The notes under the pieces: generated by a model | What the model saw: the letters and a program-made list of their open reading frames with translations, nothing else | Database searches by the model: none | What the model was told of the DNA's origin: nothing | Program-made: the position numbers and the translations under genes | From: CAWHOW01 sp050013795 | Lineage (GTDB): Bacteria; Bacteroidota; Bacteroidia; Bacteroidales; CG2-30-32-10 | Assembly (NCBI GenBank): GCA_050013795.1 | Contig: JBEKEO010000009.1 | Coordinates: 1 to 38,863 of the forward strand | Direction: 5' to 3' | Length of the DNA stretch: 38,863 bases | In this document: piece after piece, positions 37,702 through 38,863 of the stretch | How the letters are laid out: each line of letters starts with the position of its first letter | Position numbering within the stretch: position 1 is the stretch's first letter

Positions 37702-38863
37702 ATGGGCAAAAGACTATTTCTGATTTATGTGCTTCTTTCTCTTTTTCAGTCTTCGCTGAATGCATTTACATTAAGCGGCTATATTACCGATAACACTGGA
37801 GCCCCACTGCCTTTTGTAAGTGTAATGCTGAAGGAATCTCACAAGGTTTGCGCCACCAATGAGAAAGGGTATTATTCGTTTATGCTGGATAAAGGCGAAT
37901 ATGAAATAACCTTCAGCTATATTGGCTATTCACAGCAAACGAAAAAAATAAAAATCGATAATAATAATGTTTCACTGAATATCATAATGAGCAAAACCGT
38001 GCTAATGTTGCAGGAGGTAACAATAAACGGTGCGGATAAAGATCCTGCTTACCGCATCATACGAGAAGCACAGAAAAAAAGAAAATATTACCTGGAACAA
38101 GCAAAGGCTTATACTTGCGATGTGTATATCAAAGGGCTGCAGCGCATGAAAGAAATTCCCGAAAAGATAATGGGATTTAAACGGGAAGATATCATGAGAG
38201 ATATGATAGGACTTGATTCAAACGGCAGAGGCATTATTTATCTTTCCGAATCGGTATCAAAATTCAACTTTATGCAGCCCGATAAAATAAAAGAGGAAAT
38301 GGTTTCTTCAAAGGTCAGCGGCGATAATCATGCATTCAGTTATAACCAGGCCTCGGATTTACTTTTTAATTTTTATGATAATACAATTAATTTAAGCGGT
38401 TTAAGCGAAAGAGTGTTCATATCTCCCATTTCATCGAGCGCTTTTTTATATTATAATTATAAACTCGAAGGCGCCTTTATGGAAAACGGATTGGTGGTTG
38501 ATAAAATACATGTGTTGCCAAAACGCAAGAATGATCCGGTATTCAGGGGTTATATCTATATCATAGAAGACCTGTGGAATATTCACAGCATTGATCTTTA
38601 CCTGACAAAAGATGCGGAGATAGATTTTGTGGATTCTTTAGGAGTGCAGCAGATCCATTCAAAAATCGAAAACGATACATGGCTTCCCACTTCGAATAAA
38701 TTTACTTTTAATTTCGGGTTCATGGGTATAAAAGGTGAAGGTTATTTTCTTGGAGTTCAAAGTAATTATATCCTGAACCCTGATTTTCCAAAAGGTTTTT
38801 TCGGACAAGAAGAATTGAAGATAAACGATGATGCAAATAAAAAGGATTCCTCTTACTGGGAAA
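37702..38863 (+). CDS. DUF5686 / carboxypeptidase-regulatory-like outer membrane protein, truncated by the window edge
   Basis: About 387 residues are visible and the frame is open at the right edge. A signal peptide (about 1-20, MGKRLFLIYVLLSLFQSSLN) is followed by a CarboxypepD_reg-like beta-sandwich (about 21-105): LSGYITDNTGAPLPFVSVML, TNEKGYYSFMLDKGEYEITFSYIGY, VTINGADKDPAYRIIREAQ. Next comes the DUF5686 region with YLEQAKAYTCDVYIKGLQRM, RGIIYLSESVSKF and SYNQASDLLFNFYDNTINL. In full-length relatives a C-terminal outer membrane barrel follows. The role in Bacteroidota is not established. It was read by hand from the sequence because it has no stop in the window. Confidence 0.9.
   Translation, partial: MGKRLFLIYVLLSLFQSSLNAFTLSGYITDNTGAPLPFVSVMLKESHKVCATNEKGYYSFMLDKGEYEITFSYIGYSQQTKKIKIDNNNVSLNIIMSKTVLMLQEVTINGADKDPAYRIIREAQKKRKYYLEQAKAYTCDVYIKGLQRMKEIPEKIMGFKREDIMRDMIGLDSNGRGIIYLSESVSKFNFMQPDKIKEEMVSSKVSGDNHAFSYNQASDLLFNFYDNTINLSGLSERVFISPISSSAFLYYNYKLEGAFMENGLVVDKIHVLPKRKNDPVFRGYIYIIEDLWNIHSIDLYLTKDAEIDFVDSLGVQQIHSKIENDTWLPTSNKFTFNFGFMGIKGEGYFLGVQSNYILNPDFPKGFFGQEELKINDDANKKDSSYWE

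Overview
The window looks like a chromosomal segment of a Bacteroidota (Bacteroidetes) bacterium. Three secreted proteins end in type IX secretion (T9SS) C-terminal sorting domains with the YPNP/YPIP motif. Many genes carry the Bacteroidota sigma-type promoter (TTG or TTTG, about 19 nt, TAnnTTTG) very close to the start codon, and most genes lack a Shine-Dalgarno. Families such as DUF5686, AsmA-like proteins, LytTR regulators and the purH-mreBCD order fit the same phylum. No rRNA, tRNA, CRISPR array, transposase or phage gene was recognised.

Layout. 1-1938 (minus): a truncated TPR lipoprotein gene and a membrane sensor histidine kinase. 2041-8283 (minus): an eleven-gene bacterial microcompartment (BMC) operon plus one inserted four-helix-bundle gene. 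8284-9345: a 1-kb non-coding stretch with the probable BMC promoter and leader and a striking array of sixteen 21-bp units. 9346-10230 (minus): a McrA-like HNH nuclease. 10325-14194 (plus): cysC and cysD, a T9SS cargo gene, then cysN (sulfate activation). 14228-20161 (minus): AsmA-like protein, RluB-type pseudouridine synthase, a one-domain asparaginase-like protein, LutB and housekeeping RpiB. 20760-24092 (plus, AT-rich): NadA, a MORN-repeat protein and a LytTR response regulator. 24445-26781 (plus): a secreted papain-like protease with a fused chagasin-like inhibitor domain. 26982-31784 (minus): a YD-repeat-like exported protein, then purH-mreB-mreC-mreD. 31938-34781 (plus): a MacB/FtsX-type permease and a T9SS-exported GH25 lysozyme. 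34815-37546 (minus): OmpA-family lipoprotein, exonuclease III and a family 2 glycosyltransferase. 37702 to the end (plus): a truncated DUF5686 protein.

The most interesting system is the BMC. Its shell genes are two BMC-H, two BMC-T and four BMC-P. Its enzymes are deoxyribose-phosphate aldolase (DeoC), a CoA-acylating aldehyde dehydrogenase (PduP/EutE type) and an RpiB-like sugar-phosphate isomerase. This combination matches the sugar-phosphate-utilising (SPU) class of BMC known from genome surveys. The inferred chemistry is deoxyribose-5-phosphate to glyceraldehyde-3-phosphate plus acetaldehyde, with acetaldehyde oxidised to acetyl-CoA inside the shell. DeoC and the dehydrogenase both start with an amphipathic helix of the encapsulation-peptide kind. 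The BMC RpiB has Asp80 where the housekeeping RpiB in the same window has its catalytic Cys67, so its substrate or mechanism may differ. One BMC-T has the PduT-type pore cysteine (CPGKY). The window holds no phosphotransacylase, alcohol dehydrogenase or kinase to close the cofactor cycles.
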